Shown: positions 6,298 to 15,840, counted from the first letter of the stretch. The stretch: DNA of 64,000 bases from Streptomyces katrae (GCF_000717655.1 NZ_JNZY01000014.1:124001-188000); one strand, 5' to 3'. Notes: generated by a model from the letters alone, not told the origin. Program-made: numbers and translations.

Positions 6298-8673
6298 CTA
6301 CCTCTCCCGGCGGAGGGCCCAGCGGGCCGGGAGGGTGGTGGCGGTCAGGCCCAGCGTCAGGGCCGCCGCCGCGAAGGAGGCGTACAGCATCGGCGGGATG
6401 TGCGGGGGCGCCCCGGTGATCGCCTTGGCCAGCGGGAACAGCGTGGCCAGGGCGATCGCGCTGCCGAGGATGACGCCCGCGCCGCCGATCAGGAGGGCCT
6501 CCCAGCGCAGCATCCGGAACACCTGGCGGCGGGTGGAGCCGACGAGGCGGAGCATCCGCAGCTCGCGGCGGCGGTCGAGGACGGTCATCACCAGGGTGTT
6601 GGCTGCGGCGACGGCCGCGAAGCCGCCGAGGACCGCCGCCATGGTGGTGTTGGCCCAGGCGTTGAGCTCGCGGTCCGGGTCCCGGGCCGTGGTCCACGCC
6701 GAGACGGGCACCGCCGAGGCGGACACCGCCGGGCCCAGCTCCGCCGGCACCGGGCCGCGGATCATGAGCTCGGTGGCGTGCCCGGCCGTGGTGTGGCCGG
6801 CCAGGTCGGCCGCGGGGAGGGTGACCCGGCCGAGGCCCAGGCCGCGGGTGTAGACGGCCACGATCTCGGGATGCGCCGGAGCCCCGTCCGGGAGCCGGAG
6901 TTCGAGGCGGTCGCCGACCCCCAGGCGGGCGGACTCCGCGATGCTTCGGTCCACGGCGACCGTGCCGGGCCGGAGCGCGGCGAGGCTGCCCTCGCGTACG
7001 CCCAGGTCCTGGACGGTGGTGACATCGCCCGCGACGCCCTGGGCCGACGCGGACTGCAGCCGGCGTTCGCCGCCGCGGCCGGCCATCACGAGGACCGGGG
7101 TACGGGTGATCGCGACGCCGGCGCGGGCGTCGGAGGGCGGGTCGGTGATCACGTGGTCGGCGAGCAGCCCGGCCTCCTGCTGCTGCCGGGCGGCGCGTTC
7201 CTCGCTGGTGTGCAGGAAGACCAGGGTCGAGGAGAAGGCCATGGCGAGCACGATCGGGGTGATCGCGGAGGCGAGCCGACGGGCGTGGGCCCGGGAGTTG
7301 GCGGCGGCCAGCGAGCCGGAGGCGCCGCCGGCGCGCAGCGGGAGGCCGAGTACGGCGGCGCAGGCGCGGGCGATCAGCGGGCCGAGCAGGGCGACGGCCA
7401 GCATGAAGAGCATGACGACGCCGAGCGCGGCGTTGGCGGCGTCCTCCCCGCCGGAGGTGGCGGCCAGCCCCGCACAGGCGGTCCCGCCGGCCACCGCCGC
7501 GAGGCCGAGCGGTGTACGGATCCACCCCGGGCGGAGGCGTTCCACGGCGGCTTCGGCGAGCGCCTGGCCGGGCCGGATCCGGGCGGGCCGGCGGGCGGCG
7601 GCCCAGCCGGCGAGCAGGGCGGCGACGAGGCCGATGCCGGCGGCCGAGACCAGGGGGATCCAGGAAACGGCGAGGTCGACCCCGGCCGGGATCGCGCCCT
7701 TGGCCTTGAGCTGCCCGAACCACCAGGCGGCGAGGCCGATTCCGGGTACGCAGCCCAGCGCGCCCGCGGCCGGCGCGACGAGCAGGGCTTCGGTGGCGAC
7801 GGTGCGGCGGATCTGCCGCGGGGTGGCTCCGACCGCTCGCAGCAGGGCGAACTCGCGGGAGCGCTGCCCGACGGAGAGCGCGACCGTTCCGGCGGCGGTG
7901 AAGACGGCGACGAGGGTGGCGGTGCCGCCGAAGGAGCCGCCGAGGCCCATCAGCATCTCCTTGGCGCCCGCGAGCTGCGGGTCCACGGCGCGGGCGGCGC
8001 CGGTCAGCACCTGGGCGCGGCCGTCGACGGCGGCGCGGACCCGGGCCGGGTCGGCGTCGAGCACGACGACGGCGTCGAGGGCGCCGGGGTGCCCGGAGAG
8101 GGCGCGGGCCTCGGCGTCGGAGAACCAGACACCGGCGCCTTCGGCGTGTCCCACGACGCGGAACTCCCGCTTCCCGACCGGGGTGTCGAGCGACACCCGG
8201 TCGCCCTGGAGCCCCGAGCCCGTACCCAGGACGACCTCCCCGCCGGCCCCCGGGGCCCGGCCCCGGCTGAGCTGCACGCCGGTGAAGGCAGACGCCCCCC
8301 AGCCGGAGGCCTCCACGGCAGAGCCCGCGTCCCCGCGTACGGGGAAGACCACGTCGGGGACGGCCCGCCCGAGCGGAGCCAGCCGTTCCAGCAGGGCGGC
8401 GTCGACCCGGGCCCGCTCCGGGACCCGCACGGATTCCTCGTACGAGCCTTCGCCGCTGCCCATCTGCCAGCGGATCTGCTGGTCGGCGGCAACGACTGCG
8501 GGTGCCTGGGCGTAGCGGGCCGGCGGGACGCTCGCCCGGGCTCCGCTCTCCAGCAGGATGCCGCAGGCGGAGACGATGGCGACGGTCATGAGCAGGGCGA
8601 TGAAGGTGCCGGCGAAGGCGGCGGGGCGGAAGCGGACCGCCGCCCGGGCCAGGCCGTTGGGGTGGAGCGGCAT
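6298..8673 (-). CDS. ABC transporter permease, FtsX/MacB superfamily with two FtsX domains
   Basis: A 791-residue membrane protein: an N-terminal transmembrane helix (about 17-40), a large extracytoplasmic domain, a first FtsX unit of three or four helices (about 260-390), more helices at about 430-480, a second extracytoplasmic domain, and a second FtsX unit at the C-terminus. The signature AVGATPRQIRRTV (first unit) and its counterpart LVGSTRRQVFRML (second unit) mark the coupling regions. Such proteins typically export peptides or lipids, or act in lipoprotein release or antimicrobial resistance. The ATG at 8673 overlaps the last base of the ATPase stop codon (TGATG), so the two are one translationally coupled operon. 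Confidence 0.9.
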   Translation of the reverse strand: MPLHPNGLARAAVRFRPAAFAGTFIALLMTVAIVSACGILLESGARASVPPARYAQAPAVVAADQQIRWQMGSGEGSYEESVRVPERARVDAALLERLAPLGRAVPDVVFPVRGDAGSAVEASGWGASAFTGVQLSRGRAPGAGGEVVLGTGSGLQGDRVSLDTPVGKREFRVVGHAEGAGVWFSDAEARALSGHPGALDAVVVLDADPARVRAAVDGRAQVLTGAARAVDPQLAGAKEMLMGLGGSFGGTATLVAVFTAAGTVALSVGQRSREFALLRAVGATPRQIRRTVATEALLVAPAAGALGCVPGIGLAAWWFGQLKAKGAIPAGVDLAVSWIPLVSAAGIGLVAALLAGWAAARRPARIRPGQALAEAAVERLRPGWIRTPLGLAAVAGGTACAGLAATSGGEDAANAALGVVMLFMLAVALLGPLIARACAAVLGLPLRAGGASGSLAAANSRAHARRLASAITPIVLAMAFSSTLVFLHTSEERAARQQQEAGLLADHVITDPPSDARAGVAITRTPVLVMAGRGGERRLQSASAQGVAGDVTTVQDLGVREGSLAALRPGTVAVDRSIAESARLGVGDRLELRLPDGAPAHPEIVAVYTRGLGLGRVTLPAADLAGHTTAGHATELMIRGPVPAELGPAVSASAVPVSAWTTARDPDRELNAWANTTMAAVLGGFAAVAAANTLVMTVLDRRRELRMLRLVGSTRRQVFRMLRWEALLIGGAGVILGSAIALATLFPLAKAITGAPPHIPPMLYASFAAAALTLGLTATTLPARWALRRER

Positions 8674-9512
8674 CAGGCGGCCGCGCCCGCGTACGCCGGG
8701 GCGGTGAGGGCGGTCATCCGGTCGGCGATGGCCGCGGCGGAGCTGTGCGGCAGCCGGTCCGCGATCAGCCCGTCGGCGAGGAAGAGCACCTGGTCGGCGT
8801 GGGCGGCGGCGGCCGGGTCGTGGGTGACCATGACGATGGTGGCGCCCATGGAGTCCACGGCGGCCCGGAGCAGCCCGAGGACCTCGGCGGCGGTGGTGGT
8901 GTCGAGGGCGCCGGTGGGCTCGTCGGCGAAGACGACGTCGGGGCGGGTGACCAGGGCCCGCGCGATGGCGACGCGCTGCTGCTGGCCGCCGGAGAGCTCG
9001 GCGGGGCGGCGCCGGCCCTTGCCCTCGAGGCCGACGCGGGCGAGCAGGTCGGCGGCCCGCGCCCGGTCCTGGCGGCCGCCGGCCAGCCGCATCGGGAGCA
9101 GCACGTTCTGCTCCACCGTCAGGGACGGCAGCAGGTTGAAGGCCTGGAAGACGAAGCCGAGGCGGCTGCGGCGCAGCTCGGTGAGCTCGTTCTCGTTCAT
9201 GCCGGTGATCTCGGTGCCGCCGAGGCGGACGGAGCCCGCGGTGGGCAGGTCGAGCCCGGCCGCGCACTGCAGGAAGGTGGACTTGCCGGAGCCGGAGGGC
9301 CCCATGACGGCGGTGAAGCTGCCGCGGGGCAGGCTGAGGTCGATCCCGCGCAGCGCGTGCACGGTGGCGGCTCCCCGCCCGTACTCGCGCCGTACGCCGC
9401 GCAGCTCGACGGCGGCGCCGCTGTCGTACCCCGTGCCGTACGCCGCATCCCCCGCGCCGTCGTACGCCGCCTGCGCGCTCTCGCGCTGCCGCCTGCTCCG
9501 CCGGAGCCCCAT
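8673..9512 (-). CDS. ABC transporter ATP-binding protein, MacB/LolD type
   Basis: Cytosolic ATPase partner of the FtsX-type permease that follows. The 279-residue product has Walker A GPSGSGKS (71-78), a Q-loop in FVFQAFNLLPSLT, ABC signature LSGGQQQR, Walker B VVFADEPTGALD and the H-loop in MVTHD. The FVFQAFNLLP and DEPTGALD variants are characteristic of the MacB/LolD exporter branch. About 33 residues precede the core domain, so a shorter start is possible. The gene is first of a two-gene leftward operon. Confidence 0.93.
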   Translation of the reverse strand: MGLRRSRRQRESAQAAYDGAGDAAYGTGYDSGAAVELRGVRREYGRGAATVHALRGIDLSLPRGSFTAVMGPSGSGKSTFLQCAAGLDLPTAGSVRLGGTEITGMNENELTELRRSRLGFVFQAFNLLPSLTVEQNVLLPMRLAGGRQDRARAADLLARVGLEGKGRRRPAELSGGQQQRVAIARALVTRPDVVFADEPTGALDTTTAAEVLGLLRAAVDSMGATIVMVTHDPAAAAHADQVLFLADGLIADRLPHSSAAAIADRMTALTAPAYAGAAA

Positions 9513-9604
9513 GGTGTGCCGCCTTCCGTGTCCGCCGATGATCGTGGTCCCGACGCTACGGACGGGGGGTACGGGGCGGACATGGCGCAGCCAGGCGGAT
9601 CACT

Positions 9605-9622
9605 GGTGGGGAAAACCCCACC
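9605..9622 (-). terminator. Terminator of the SpoIIE-type phosphatase gene
   Basis: GGTGGGG-AAAA-CCCCACC, a perfect 7-bp stem with a 4-base loop, 15 bases past the stop codon at 9638. Confidence 0.6.
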
Positions 9623-9637
9623 CCGGGCAGCCGGCGC

Positions 9638-10780
9638 TCAGGGCGAGCGGCGGATGAGCAGCAGCGCGCGGTCGTCGTTGACGTCCTTGGCGACCTTTTC
9701 GATCAGGTGCCAGGCCGCGCCGTCCCAGCCGGCGGCGACGTAGCGGTCGGCTTCGCCGGTGAGGCGGTCGATGCCCTCGCCGATGTCGCGGTCGGCGGTC
9801 TCGACGAGGCCGTCCGTGAAGAGCATGAGGACGTCGCCGCGGCGCAGGTTGCCGCGGGCGGGCTCGAACTCGGCGCCGTCGTAGACGCCGAGCAGCGGGC
9901 CCTCGCCGGACTTCTCCTGCCAGCGGCCGGTGCCCGCGCAGAGCTGGAGGGCGGGCAGGTGGCCGGCGGAGAGGAGCTCGTAGTCGCCGGTCTCCAGGTC
10001 CAGGACGAGGTGGATGGAGGTGGCGAAGCCCTCGTCCCAGTCCTGGCGGAGCAGGTAGCCGTTGGCGGCGGGCAGGAAGCCGTGCGGGGGCAGGGCGCCG
10101 AGCAGGCCGCCGAACGCGCCGGACAGGAGCAGGGCGCGGGAGCCGGCTTCCATGCCCTTGCCGGAGACGTCGGTCAGGACGACCTCGAGGGTCCGGCCGC
10201 CGTTCGTGCGGGCGGCGACGACGAAGTCGCCGGAGAAGGACTGGCCGCCGGCCGGGCGCAGGGCCATCTCACGGTGCCAGCCTCGCGGCAGGGCGGGCAG
10301 CTTGCTCTGGACCCGGATGCGTTCGCGCAGGTCGAAGAGCATGGTGCCGCCGCGCCGCCAGGGCACGCCGACGCGGCTGCGGAACTGGGCGATGATCAGT
10401 CCGAAGAATCCGCAGGCGGCCACGACCAGGACCGTGCCGGGGGTGACCCGGGCGGGACCGAGGGTGTACGGCCCGAGGACCAGGGCCTCGACGATGAGGG
10501 CCGCCGCGGAGGCCGCGTACAGCGCGAGCAGGCTCGCGGGACGCAGCAGCAGCCCGCCCGCGACGATCGGCAGGACGAGGGCGGAGGGCGAGAACCAGAC
10601 CGGCAGCATGATCGTGCCGCAGGCGATGGCCGGGATGGTCAGGAGCAGCCCGGCGAAGGCGAGCCAGTCGGAGGCGTCGCCGCGGAAGTAGTCGACGGCG
10701 GATTTGCGCAGGGCCGTGCGAGCCCGGTGCGACAGCATGCGCATCCGGGCCATGAGCGTCTCCATGCGTGCTCCGGCCAT
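9638..10780 (-). CDS. Membrane-anchored SpoIIE-type (PP2C) serine/threonine phosphatase
   Basis: The 380-residue product starts with a cytosolic basic segment. Four or five transmembrane helices follow between about residues 38 and 130, and then a C-terminal SpoIIE/PPM phosphatase domain. Metal-binding acidic motifs are visible: SFSGDFV, VLTDVSGKGMEAG, LMLFTDGLVE and the closing DDRALLL. There is no PAS, GAF or anti-sigma kinase domain, so the sensing part must be the membrane helices. Such phosphatases usually dephosphorylate an anti-sigma antagonist, but none is encoded nearby. Several in-frame ATG codons lie within the first 14 residues, so the exact start is uncertain. The gene diverges from the acetyltransferase gene. 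Confidence 0.88.
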   Translation of the reverse strand: MAGARMETLMARMRMLSHRARTALRKSAVDYFRGDASDWLAFAGLLLTIPAIACGTIMLPVWFSPSALVLPIVAGGLLLRPASLLALYAASAAALIVEALVLGPYTLGPARVTPGTVLVVAACGFFGLIIAQFRSRVGVPWRRGGTMLFDLRERIRVQSKLPALPRGWHREMALRPAGGQSFSGDFVVAARTNGGRTLEVVLTDVSGKGMEAGSRALLLSGAFGGLLGALPPHGFLPAANGYLLRQDWDEGFATSIHLVLDLETGDYELLSAGHLPALQLCAGTGRWQEKSGEGPLLGVYDGAEFEPARGNLRRGDVLMLFTDGLVETADRDIGEGIDRLTGEADRYVAAGWDGAAWHLIEKVAKDVNDDRALLLIRRSP

Positions 10781-10897
10781 TGCTTCGGGACCCTATCCAT
10801 CCTGGCTGTGCACGCGCAGGGGGACCCCCGGACCCGGGGGCTCCGGCCGGTCGAAAACCCTTCGACTGTGACGGAATGCCCTGGTAAGGATGGCCGT

Positions 10898-12133
10898 ATG
10901 GCTCTTGAGATGCGCGTATTGCAGGCTGGTGAGTGGGATGTCTGGTACGACCACCTGGAACTGGCGTTCGGCGGGGTGCCGGAGTCTCCCCAGGAGCGCG
11001 AACTCTACAAGTCGCTGACCGAGCCCGGGCGCTCGCTGGGAGTCTGGGACGGCGGGACCTGCGTCGGCTCGGCCAGTGCCTTCTCGTTCCGCCTTTCGGT
11101 GCCCGGCGGCGCACTCGTACCGGCGGCCGGGGTCACGATGGTGGGCGTCGCGCCGACGCACCGCCGCCGGGGCGTGCTCACGTCGCTGATGCGCCGCCAG
11201 CTCGACGACATCCGGGCGGGTGGCGAGCCGCTCGCCGTGCTGACGGCCTCGGAGGCGGCGATCTACGGGCGCTTCGGGTACGGCATCGCGTCGTACGCGC
11301 TGGCCCTGGCCGTCGACAGCACCCGCGTTCGGCTCTCGGTGCCGCCCGGGACGGACGAGGTGCGACTGCGGCTCGTCGATCCGGAGAAGGCGCTGCCGGA
11401 CTGCGAGCAGGTGTACGCGGAGCTGGTCGCGCGGCGGCCCGGCATGCCGGCGCGGCAGCCCGGCTGGGAGCTGCTGGGCGTGCTGGACCCGGAGGCGGTG
11501 CGCGAGGGCGCCTCGCCGCTGAAGTGCGTGGTGGCGGAGCGGGCGGACGGCCAGGTGGCCGGGTACGTCCGCTACCGGGTCAGGGCGGACTGGGAGCCGC
11601 AGGGCCCGGAGGGCAAGGTCGAGGTGGCCGATCTCGATGCGCTGGACCCGGCGACGACGGCCGCGCTGTGGCGCTACCTCTTCGAGATCGACCTGACCTC
11701 GACCGTGCGGGCCGGCAGGCGGCCGGTGGACGATCCGGTGCTCCACCTGGTGAGCGACGTCCGACGGTCGCGGCCGAGCCTGCGGGACTCGCTGCACCTG
11801 CGGCTGGTGGAGCTGCCGGCGGCCCTGGAGGCGCGCGCGTACGGGGCTCCGCTGGACGTGGTGGTGGAGGTGGAGGACGCGTTCTGCCCGTGGAACGAGG
11901 GGCGGTGGCGGCTGGTCTGCGACGCCGAGGGCGCCGCCCGGGTCACGCGGACGGCGGACCCGGCGGACCTGGAGCTGTCGGCCCGGGAGCTGGGCTCGGC
12001 GTACCTCGGCGGGATCACCCTGACCGCGCTGGCGGCGGCGGGCCGGGTGCGCGAGCTGCGCCCGGGCGCCCTGGCTGCGGCCTCGCGGGCCTTCGCCACC
12101 GACGCGGCGCCCTGGCTCCCGCACGGCTTCTGA
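10898..12133 (+). CDS. eis: GNAT N-acetyltransferase of the Eis family
   Basis: The 411-residue product has the three-part Eis architecture. The N-terminal GNAT domain carries the acetyl-CoA-binding motif VGVAPTHRRRGVLTSLM at about 87-103, and the segment LTASEAAIYGRFGYGIAS is diagnostic for the family. A central second GNAT-like domain follows, and then a C-terminal sterol-carrier-protein-like domain ending in a free carboxylate. Mycobacterial Eis acetylates aminoglycosides at several amines and some host proteins. The natural substrate in Streptomyces is not known. The ATG at 10898 has AAGGA eight bases upstream. The gene is divergent from the phosphatase gene and convergent with the glycosylase gene. 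Confidence 0.92.
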   Translation: MALEMRVLQAGEWDVWYDHLELAFGGVPESPQERELYKSLTEPGRSLGVWDGGTCVGSASAFSFRLSVPGGALVPAAGVTMVGVAPTHRRRGVLTSLMRRQLDDIRAGGEPLAVLTASEAAIYGRFGYGIASYALALAVDSTRVRLSVPPGTDEVRLRLVDPEKALPDCEQVYAELVARRPGMPARQPGWELLGVLDPEAVREGASPLKCVVAERADGQVAGYVRYRVRADWEPQGPEGKVEVADLDALDPATTAALWRYLFEIDLTSTVRAGRRPVDDPVLHLVSDVRRSRPSLRDSLHLRLVELPAALEARAYGAPLDVVVEVEDAFCPWNEGRWRLVCDAEGAARVTRTADPADLELSARELGSAYLGGITLTALAAAGRVRELRPGALAAASRAFATDAAPWLPHGF

Positions 12134-12154
12134 GCCGGGTTGACCGGTCCGGCC

Positions 12155-12961
12155 TCAGCGGGTCTGACAGGACGGGCACCAGAAGAGGTTGCGCGCCGCC
12201 AGGCCGACGGTGCGGACCTCGGCTCCGCAGATGTGGCAGGGCATGTTCGCCCTGCGGTAGACGTACACCTCGCCGCCGTGGTCGTCCACGCGCGGCGGGC
12301 GGCCCATGGCCTCGGGCAGGTGCTCGTCGCGGACGGTGTCGATCCGGTTGTTCCGTACGCCCTCGCGCATCAGCGCCGCCAGGTCCGCCCACAGGGCGTC
12401 CCACTCGCCGCGCGTGAGGTCCTTGCCGAGCCGGTACGGGTCGATGCCGTGCCGGAAGAGGACCTCGGCGCGGTAGACGTTGCCGACGCCCGCGATCACC
12501 TTCTGGTCCATGAGCAGGGCGGCGACGGTGGTGCGGGAGCGGGAGATCCGCTTCCAGGCGCGGTCCGGATCGTCGGCCGGGCGCAGCGGGTCGGGGCCGA
12601 GCCGCTCGTGTATCGCCTTCTTCTCGGCGTCGCCGATCAGTGCGCAGGCGGTGGGGCCGCGCAGGTCGGCCCAGTGCTCGGCGTTGAGGAGCCGCAGCCG
12701 GACCGTGTCGGTGGCCGGGGGCGCGGGGGCCGGGCCGAAGCCGAGCTTGCCGAACAGGCCGAGGTGGATGTGGACCCATGCGTCGCCGAGTTCCAGGAAC
12801 AGGTGCTTGCCGTGCGCCTCGGCGCTCTCCAGGTCCCGCCCGTCGAGCAGGGCGGCGCTCTCGGCGAAGCGGCCCTGCGGGCTGCTCACCCGGACCGGGC
12901 GCCCGGCGAAGCGCTCGGTGTGGTCCTGGGCGAGGCGGTGGATCGTATGCCCCTCGGGCAC
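12155..12961 (-). CDS. nei: Fpg/Nei-family DNA glycosylase (Nei-type)
   Basis: Base-excision repair enzyme that removes oxidised bases and nicks the strand by beta/delta-elimination. The 268-residue product begins MPEGHT: after Met removal Pro becomes the catalytic nucleophile and Glu the acid. The beta-hairpin lysine is in AHGKHLFLE, the helix-two-turn-helix motif is AGVGNVYRAE, and a C-terminal zinc finger uses CHIC ... CPSC. The PEGHTIHRLA start is that of the endonuclease VIII-like actinobacterial group rather than MutM, so oxidised pyrimidines are the likelier substrate. It lies downstream of rpiB on the same strand with a hairpin between them. Confidence 0.92.
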   Translation of the reverse strand: MPEGHTIHRLAQDHTERFAGRPVRVSSPQGRFAESAALLDGRDLESAEAHGKHLFLELGDAWVHIHLGLFGKLGFGPAPAPPATDTVRLRLLNAEHWADLRGPTACALIGDAEKKAIHERLGPDPLRPADDPDRAWKRISRSRTTVAALLMDQKVIAGVGNVYRAEVLFRHGIDPYRLGKDLTRGEWDALWADLAALMREGVRNNRIDTVRDEHLPEAMGRPPRVDDHGGEVYVYRRANMPCHICGAEVRTVGLAARNLFWCPSCQTR

Positions 12962-12986
12962 TGCTCTGCTCCTACCTCTGGAAACG

Positions 12987-13022
12987 GCCGTGCCGCCGGG
13001 CCGGAAGCCACGGCGGCACGGC
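12987..13022 (-). terminator. Hairpin between rpiB and the glycosylase gene
   Basis: Perfect 12-bp inverted repeat (12987-12998 with 13011-13022) 11 bases past the rpiB stop. It may end rpiB transcription or reduce read-through into the glycosylase gene. Confidence 0.65.
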
Positions 13023-13033
13023 GAAGCGGAAGA

Positions 13034-13519
13034 TCAGCCCTGCGGGTGGTGGGCCGGGATCGGGGGGAGCTCGCCGGTGGTCTCGTACGCGGAGAGCATC
13101 TCGATGCGCCGGGTGTGGCGCTCCTCGCCGGAGTAGGGGGTCGCCAGGAAGGCCTCGATGAAGCCGACGGCCTCGTCCTGGGTGTGCATGCGGCCGCCGA
13201 CGGAGATCACGTTGGCGTTGTTGTGCTCGCGGCCGAGCTTCGCGGTCTCGACGCTCCAGGCCAGGATGGCGCGGACGCCCTTGACCTTGTTCGCGGCGAT
13301 CTGCTCGCCGTTGCCGGAGCCGCCGATCACGATGCCGAGGCTGTCGGCGTCCGCGGCGGTCTTCTCCGCGGCGCGCAGGCAGAACGGCGGGTAGTCGTCC
13401 ACGGCGTCGTAGATGTGGGGCCCGCAGTCGACGGGCTCGTGGCCGTTGTTCTTGAGCCAGTCCACCAGGTGGTTCTTGAGCTCAAAGCCGGCATGGTCGG
13501 ATCCGAGGTACACGCGCAT
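13034..13519 (-). CDS. rpiB: Ribose-5-phosphate isomerase B
   Basis: Interconverts ribose 5-phosphate and ribulose 5-phosphate in the pentose phosphate pathway. The 161-residue product has the family start MRVYLGSDHAGFELK, with Asp8 and His9 in the active site. The segment GIVIGGSGNGEQIAANKVKG carries a glutamate (Glu72) where E. coli RpiB has its catalytic cysteine. This is the mycobacterial/actinobacterial type, in which that glutamate is the base. The start is unambiguous and the length is typical. Confidence 0.95.
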   Translation of the reverse strand: MRVYLGSDHAGFELKNHLVDWLKNNGHEPVDCGPHIYDAVDDYPPFCLRAAEKTAADADSLGIVIGGSGNGEQIAANKVKGVRAILAWSVETAKLGREHNNANVISVGGRMHTQDEAVGFIEAFLATPYSGEERHTRRIEMLSAYETTGELPPIPAHHPQG

Positions 13520-13740
13520 GGGTCGAGTGTGGCACGAGCGGCCCCGAAGATCCGCGGAGGGGTGTCGCGTAAGTCACTTCTAAAGCTCAAGTAAACCCAA
13601 AGAACGCAGATGGGACACGGCGGGACCCAAGTCCTGGACTTTCATCCCAAGGCAACGATCCGGACTGAGGTCTTCCGTCCTGCGTTCATCTCAGGTTTGA
13701 ATGCCGGGGCCTCGCAACCCGAGAACCTAAGGATCCGTCC

Positions 13741-15174
13741 ATGAGCTCCACGACGACCCTTCAGAAGGCAGGCGACCCCACCGGTAACTCCGGTGAAGGC
13801 CTGCCCTCCGACGGTCTGAAGGCCGGTCTCAAGAACCGCCATCTTTCCATGATCGCCATTGGCGGCGTCATCGGCGCCGGTCTCTTCGTCGGCTCTGGTG
13901 GCGGCATCGCCAAGGCCGGCCCCGCCATCCTGATCTCATACCTCCTCGTCGGCGCGCTGGTCGTCTTCGTGATGCGGATGCTCGGCGAGATGGCCGCCGC
14001 CAGCCCGAACTCGGGCTCCTTCTCGGCGTACGCCGACCGGGCTCTCGGCCGCTGGGCCGGCTTCTCCATCGGCTGGCTGTACTGGTTCTTCTGGGTCGTG
14101 GTGCTCGCCGTGGAGGCGACCGCCGGCGCGAAGATCCTCGAAGGCTGGGTCCCTGCCGTCCCGCAGTGGGGCTGGGCCCTGATCGTGATGGTGGTCCTGA
14201 CGGTCACCAACCTCGGCTCGGTCGCCTCCTACGGCGAGTTCGAGTTCTGGTTCGCCGGCATCAAGGTCGTCGCCATCGGCGCCTTCGTGGTCGTCGGCAT
14301 GCTGGCCGTGTTCGGCGTGCTGCCGGGCTCGGACAACCCGGGTGCGGGCTTCGCCCACCTCACCGACGCCGGCGGATTCATGCCGAACGGCTGGGGCTCC
14401 ATCCTCACCGGTGTGCTGATGGTCGTCTTCTCCTTCATGGGCAGCGAGATCGTCACCCTGGCGGCCGGCGAGTCCGAGGACCCGCGCCGCGCGGTCACCA
14501 AGGCCACCAACTCGGTGATCTGGCGCATCGGCGTCTTCTACCTGGGCTCGATCTTCATCGTCCTCACCCTGCTGCCGTGGAACGACAAGTCGATCGTCGA
14601 CAAGGGTTCGTACGTCGCCGCCCTGGACTCGATCGGCATCGCGCACGCCGGCCAGATCATGAACGTGATCGTCCTGACCGCTGTGCTGTCCTGCCTGAAC
14701 TCGGGCATGTACACGGCCTCCCGCATGGCGTTCTCGCTGGGTGAGCGCGGTGACGCGCCCAAGATCTTCGCCAAGGTCAACAAGCGGGGCGTGCCCATGG
14801 CCGCGATCCTGGGCTCGGTCGTCTTCGGCTTCGCCGCGGTCTACTTCAACTACACCTCCCCGGACACGGTCTTCAGCTTCCTGCTGAACTCCTCGGGTGC
14901 GATCGCTCTCTTCGTGTGGCTGGTCATCTGCCTGACCCAGCTGCGGATGCGCAAGATCCTCGTCCGCGAGGCGCCGGAGAAGCTGACGGTCAAGATGTGG
15001 CTCTTCCCGTACCTGACGTGGGCCACCGCCGCGATGATCACCTTCGTCCTGGCCTACATGGTCTACGACAAGGACAACCGCGAGACGGTCATGCTGTCGC
15101 TGCTGGTCGCCGCCGTCGTGCTGGTCATCGGCGTGGTGCGCGACATGCGCCGCAAGGCGGCCGAGCGCGCCTAG
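13741..15174 (+). CDS. APC-family amino acid permease (paralogue 1 of 3)
   Basis: A 477-residue inner-membrane proton-coupled amino acid importer with about twelve helices. The first helix carries the substrate-binding break GGVIGAGLFVGSG at about 43-55, followed by MLGEMAAASPNSGSFSAYADRALG, the consensus of the AAT subgroup (GabP, AroP, PheP, CycA). Substrate cannot be assigned; gamma-aminobutyrate- or proline-type permeases are the closest in my memory. AAGGA precedes the ATG. The 221-base upstream gap probably holds its promoter, but I see no known operator. Two further paralogues follow within 5 kb. Confidence 0.92.
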   Translation: MSSTTTLQKAGDPTGNSGEGLPSDGLKAGLKNRHLSMIAIGGVIGAGLFVGSGGGIAKAGPAILISYLLVGALVVFVMRMLGEMAAASPNSGSFSAYADRALGRWAGFSIGWLYWFFWVVVLAVEATAGAKILEGWVPAVPQWGWALIVMVVLTVTNLGSVASYGEFEFWFAGIKVVAIGAFVVVGMLAVFGVLPGSDNPGAGFAHLTDAGGFMPNGWGSILTGVLMVVFSFMGSEIVTLAAGESEDPRRAVTKATNSVIWRIGVFYLGSIFIVLTLLPWNDKSIVDKGSYVAALDSIGIAHAGQIMNVIVLTAVLSCLNSGMYTASRMAFSLGERGDAPKIFAKVNKRGVPMAAILGSVVFGFAAVYFNYTSPDTVFSFLLNSSGAIALFVWLVICLTQLRMRKILVREAPEKLTVKMWLFPYLTWATAAMITFVLAYMVYDKDNRETVMLSLLVAAVVLVIGVVRDMRRKAAERA

Positions 15175-15193
15175 GCACGCGTGCAGGCAGACG

Positions 15194-15232
15194 CGGCAGC
15201 CCCGGACCACTTCGCGTGGTCCGGGGCTGCCG
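15194..15232. terminator. Bidirectional terminator between permease 1 and bioY
   Basis: Perfect 17-bp inverted repeat (15194-15210 with 15216-15232) with loop TTCGC. It lies between convergent stop codons at 15174 and 15259. Confidence 0.88.
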
Positions 15233-15258
15233 TGCTTGCCGCGCTCGCCGTACGGGGG

Positions 15259-15840
15259 CTACTTGCGGCCGACCAGCTTCCAGGTGGCGGGCAGCAGGCC
15301 CATGGCCAGCGCGGCCTTGAGCGCGTCGCCGATCAGGAACGGGGTCAGACCCGCCGCGACGGCCGCGCCGAAGGACATCCCGGTGGACAGCGCCAGGTAC
15401 GGCACACCCACCGCGTAGATCAGGGCGGAGCCCAGCGCCATGGTCGCGGCCGTACGGAGCACCGAGCGGTCGGCGCCGCGGCGGGCCAGGGCGCCCACGA
15501 CGGTGGCGGCGAGCAGCATGCCGAGCACGTAGCCGAAGGAGGCGCCGCCCGCGCCGGAGGTGCCGCCCGCGAACCACGGCACGCCCGCCATGCCGACGAG
15601 CGCATACAGGGCGAGCGAGAGGAACCCGCGGCGGGCACCGAAGGCGGTGCCGACCAGCAGGGCCGCGAAGGTCTGGCCGGTGACCGGGACCGGGGAGCCG
15701 GGGACGGGCACTGAGAGCTGCGCGGCCAGACCGGTGAGCGCGGCTCCGCCGGCGACGAGCGCGATGTCGCGGACGCGGCTCGCGGGCAGCAGGTCGGCGA
15801 GGACGGCGCCGGGGCGGAAGGAAACGGAAGCAGTGCTCAT
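15259..15840 (-). CDS. bioY: Biotin transporter BioY (ECF S-component)
   Basis: The 193-residue product has six predicted helices and the BioY hallmarks: LSVPVPGSPVPVTGQTFAALLVG near residues 42-64, GARRGFLSLALYALVGMAGVPWFAGG and FGYVLGMLLAA. BioY binds biotin with high affinity and works alone or with the shared ECF module. No bioM, bioN or ecfAT genes are adjacent, so it acts solo or uses a distant module. It is divergently placed from the second amino acid permease. Confidence 0.93.
   Translation of the reverse strand: MSTASVSFRPGAVLADLLPASRVRDIALVAGGAALTGLAAQLSVPVPGSPVPVTGQTFAALLVGTAFGARRGFLSLALYALVGMAGVPWFAGGTSGAGGASFGYVLGMLLAATVVGALARRGADRSVLRTAATMALGSALIYAVGVPYLALSTGMSFGAAVAAGLTPFLIGDALKAALAMGLLPATWKLVGRK

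Noticed and set aside
13520..13740. Possible riboswitch or T-box leader before permease 1
   Set aside because: The leader contains no recognisable conserved riboswitch core or T-box sequence; only ordinary promoter-like sequence is seen.
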